A stretch of DNA of 5,129 bases from Sutterella sp. UBA4713 (GTDB taxonomy: Bacteria; Pseudomonadota; Gammaproteobacteria; Burkholderiales; Burkholderiaceae_F), in NCBI GenBank assembly GCA_002404465.1, contig DHJT01000059.1, positions 1,472-6,600 on the forward strand, written 5' to 3'. Position 1 is the first letter of the stretch. Every line of letters begins with the position of its first letter. The notes below the pieces were generated by a model. It made no database searches, was not told the DNA's origin, and saw only the letters and a program-made list of their open reading frames with translations. Positions 3,086 through 5,129 of this stretch are shown here, piece after piece. The translations under genes were made by a program, and so were the position numbers.

Positions 3086-5129
3086 ATGACAGAAAATCAG
3101 AAACCGTCGTTAGACGACATGCGTCATTGGCTCAAAAAGAATAAGCGCATCGACATTGATCGCGACGGAGGGTTTGCCGTTTCCGAGAATGCCCGTGCAG
3201 CTGAAAAAGGCGAATTGGTTGATCCCGATGAGGAAATTGTCGTCGACGACCAGGAAGATTTGGAAAAATTGGCCGATGAACTTGAGGGCGCGGAGTCAGA
3301 GGCCGGTGCGGCTCCTAAGTCCGGCGGCTACAGTGCCCTTGTCAAGCTCGGTCGCCAACGCGGATGGGTCACGATTGCGGAAATTAACGACTATCTTCCT
3401 GAAAACGCCGTTCGAACCGAAGAAGCCTTAACGGAAATTGCCGAACAGTTAAATCGCATGAGTGTGCAGGTTTTCGAGACGGCACCGACGCAAGACGACA
3501 TCATTATTCCCGAACCCATTCCCGATGACGAAGACATCAGCGAAGAGGATGCGGCAGCACTTTTGACGCCCGAGGAAAGTGCCGGTCTTTCCAAGGATCC
3601 GCTGCGCGCGTATTTACGCGGCGTCGGTGCGCATAAGCTTTTAACGCGCGCCGGTGAGATTGCTGTTGCTAAGTCCATTGAGCAGTTTACCGCCAAGCTT
3701 CTTTCGGCCATCATTCAGCATCCGATGGCCGTCGAAGAACTCGTTCGTATGGCCGACGGCCTTAAAAGCGGCGAAATTCCGATTGATCAAGTGATCGACG
3801 GCTTTACGGACTTGGAGGCTCTTGCGCAGGTTGACGATGCCGAAGTCATTGAGAAAAACGAAGTCGCGACGGATATCGGTGCGGCGGCCATGACGACCGA
3901 GCAGCTCGAAGAAATGAAAGAGCGTGCTTTAAAGCTCATCGATCAGTGTGCCGTGCAACTAAAAATCATTCGCGAGACGTTCGGTAAACCCGAGAAACTG
4001 AACGAATACAACGCAGCGCGAGCCAAAATCAGCCAGACGCTTCTTCCCGTGCGCTTTGCCGTCAAGGCCGTCACGCAGTTTGCCGATCACATTGCCGCAC
4101 ACGTCGATGAGCTCAATAGCCTCACACACAAGATGCGTGACGTGATGGTCGACAGGTGCGGCATGCCCGTTGATGACTTTATCGAGGGCATGAAGGCACG
4201 CGCAACGGACACAAAGTGGATTGATGAACTTTCCCACAACGGAACGCGTTGGGGCGAGATGATCGGCCACAATGCGGCGCTTTTAACGCACCTGCAGGAA
4301 AAGATTATCGAAAGCGAAGAAACAGCGTCTTTAACGCTCAATGATCAACGTGATCTTGCCAGGCAAGTCAAGCTTGCGCAAACGAATCTGGCCAATGCCA
4401 AGGCTAAGATGATCGAAGCGAACTTGCGTCTTGTGATTTCCATCGCCAAGGGCTATGTCAATCGCGGTCTTGCGATGACCGATTTGATTCAGGAAGGGAA
4501 CTTGGGCCTGATGAAAGCGGTTGACAAGTTCGAGTACCGTCGCGGCTATAAGTTCTCGACGTACGCGACTTGGTGGGTGCGTCAATCCGTCACGCGTGCC
4601 GTGGCCGATTACGGCAACACGATTCGTATTCCCGTTCACATGACCGAGTCGTATAACAAGATTCGTCGTGTGCGGCAAAAGTTCTTGCAGGAAACGGGCA
4701 AAAATCCGACAGATGAAGAGCTTTCCAAACTCTCGGGTGTTCCGCTTGCCAAAGTGCAACTTTTAACGCAGGCGATGCGCGGCGTGGAATCGATCGATGC
4801 GCCGATCGGAGACGATGAGGACGCAACGCGTCTGGATTTCGTTAAGGGCGACGATGAGGATGATCCCCAGAAGCGGTACCTCAGAACGGCTCTTGAAGAA
4901 GAAATTCAAAAGAGCCTCGGCGAGCTCATGCCGCGCGAAGCGCAGGTATTGCGTTTGCGCTACGGCATCGGCACGAACCACGATCACACGCTCGAAGAAG
5001 TCGGTCAGGCCATGGGACTGACGCGTGAACGCGTCCGCCAGATTGAATCGGCCGCCATCCGTAAGTTAAGAAGTCCGGATTTTCAGGAACGCTTGCGCGA
5101 CTATTTGGCCGTGGCCAATCAGCTCGATT
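3086..5129 (+). CDS. rpoD: RNA polymerase sigma-70 factor RpoD, 3' end cut by window
   Basis: This primary sigma factor directs RNA polymerase to housekeeping promoters. There are 681 codons in view with no stop. From region 2 on it aligns to E. coli RpoD with a constant offset of 63, so only a few residues should be missing. Residues 1-80 are an acidic N-terminal extension. Region 1.1 is about 81-140 (QRGWVTIAEINDYLPE), followed by an acidic linker. Region 1.2 is DPLRAYLRGVG (171-181). The non-conserved region is about 203-435. Region 2 holds the core-binding helix (DLIQEGNLGLMKAVDKFEYR) and the -10 reader KFSTYATWWVRQSVTRA, with W496, W497, Q500 and T503 kept. H518 and E521 of region 3.0 are kept. 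The region 3.2 finger is SIDAPIGDDED. The region 4.2 HTH carries TRERVRQIE (646-654), which reads the -35. Oddities: DYGNTIRIP replaces the usual DQARTIRIP, and G179 replaces the usual Glu of region 1.2. The start ATG has a weak Shine-Dalgarno. Confidence 0.96.
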   Translation, partial: MTENQKPSLDDMRHWLKKNKRIDIDRDGGFAVSENARAAEKGELVDPDEEIVVDDQEDLEKLADELEGAESEAGAAPKSGGYSALVKLGRQRGWVTIAEINDYLPENAVRTEEALTEIAEQLNRMSVQVFETAPTQDDIIIPEPIPDDEDISEEDAAALLTPEESAGLSKDPLRAYLRGVGAHKLLTRAGEIAVAKSIEQFTAKLLSAIIQHPMAVEELVRMADGLKSGEIPIDQVIDGFTDLEALAQVDDAEVIEKNEVATDIGAAAMTTEQLEEMKERALKLIDQCAVQLKIIRETFGKPEKLNEYNAARAKISQTLLPVRFAVKAVTQFADHIAAHVDELNSLTHKMRDVMVDRCGMPVDDFIEGMKARATDTKWIDELSHNGTRWGEMIGHNAALLTHLQEKIIESEETASLTLNDQRDLARQVKLAQTNLANAKAKMIEANLRLVISIAKGYVNRGLAMTDLIQEGNLGLMKAVDKFEYRRGYKFSTYATWWVRQSVTRAVADYGNTIRIPVHMTESYNKIRRVRQKFLQETGKNPTDEELSKLSGVPLAKVQLLTQAMRGVESIDAPIGDDEDATRLDFVKGDDEDDPQKRYLRTALEEEIQKSLGELMPREAQVLRLRYGIGTNHDHTLEEVGQAMGLTRERVRQIESAAIRKLRSPDFQERLRDYLAVANQLD

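Noticed and set aside
2748..3089. Open frame of 113 codons upstream of rpoD whose TGA overlaps the rpoD ATG
   Set aside because: Its TTG start is the -35 box of the rpoD promoter and has no ribosome-binding site. The product is a basic, low-pattern sequence without recognisable domain. The RNA structures and promoter explain the stretch better. Only the last 12 codons (from GTG 3051) are kept as a weak leader-peptide possibility.
3635..4770. CTTTTAACGC repeated three times in rpoD, considered as an uptake or binding motif
   Set aside because: Each copy encodes Leu-Leu-Thr in frame with the same preferred codons, so codon bias explains the repetition.
3391..4987. Several - strand and off-frame open frames of 74-142 codons within rpoD
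   Set aside because: They lie inside the strongly conserved rpoD frame, have no homology that I recognise and no ribosome-binding sites, and are shadows of its codon use.

Overview
The window holds two essential information-processing genes on the + strand, both cut by the window edges, with a two-gene cassette on the - strand between them. From left to right: the 3' nine-tenths of dnaG (DNA primase, stop at 1674); a convergent intergenic gap with a candidate bidirectional terminator; a small cupin gene (2085 down to 1705, - strand); a marR-type regulator gene (2652 down to 2218, - strand); a 433-base non-coding interval (2653-3085); and rpoD, the housekeeping sigma-70 factor, which starts at 3086 and is still open at the last base.

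Adjacent dnaG and rpoD are typical of the macromolecular-synthesis locus of beta- and gammaproteobacteria. This RpoD has an N-terminal extension of about 80 residues before region 1.1 and a large non-conserved region, which points to a proteobacterium, most likely betaproteobacterial (Burkholderiales-like). G+C looks moderate by eye. The RpoD sequence is noticeably divergent, so I would not name a genus; a host-associated Sutterellaceae-like lineage is a guess only.

The cupin and marR genes look like a self-contained regulatory unit. The same inverted repeat, GTTC-N6-GAAC with a shared TTC flank, sits over the promoter of each gene. The simplest reading is that the MarR protein represses itself and the cupin gene. 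The cassette and the terminator separate rpoD from dnaG transcription, and rpoD has its own good sigma-70-type promoter (TTGAAA-N17-TAAAAT, 2748-2776).

The most unusual part is the predicted rpoD leader of about 300 nt. It opens with a potential three-way junction (2788-2859). It then carries a strong hairpin followed by TTTTT (2953-2981), which overlaps an alternative upstream hairpin (2935-2956), as in a transcription attenuator. It ends with a near-perfect Shine-Dalgarno tract (3026-3035) about 50 bases too far from the rpoD start codon. All of this was read by eye from one sequence and is a hypothesis, but it would fit a cis-regulatory RNA or attenuator controlling the main sigma factor.
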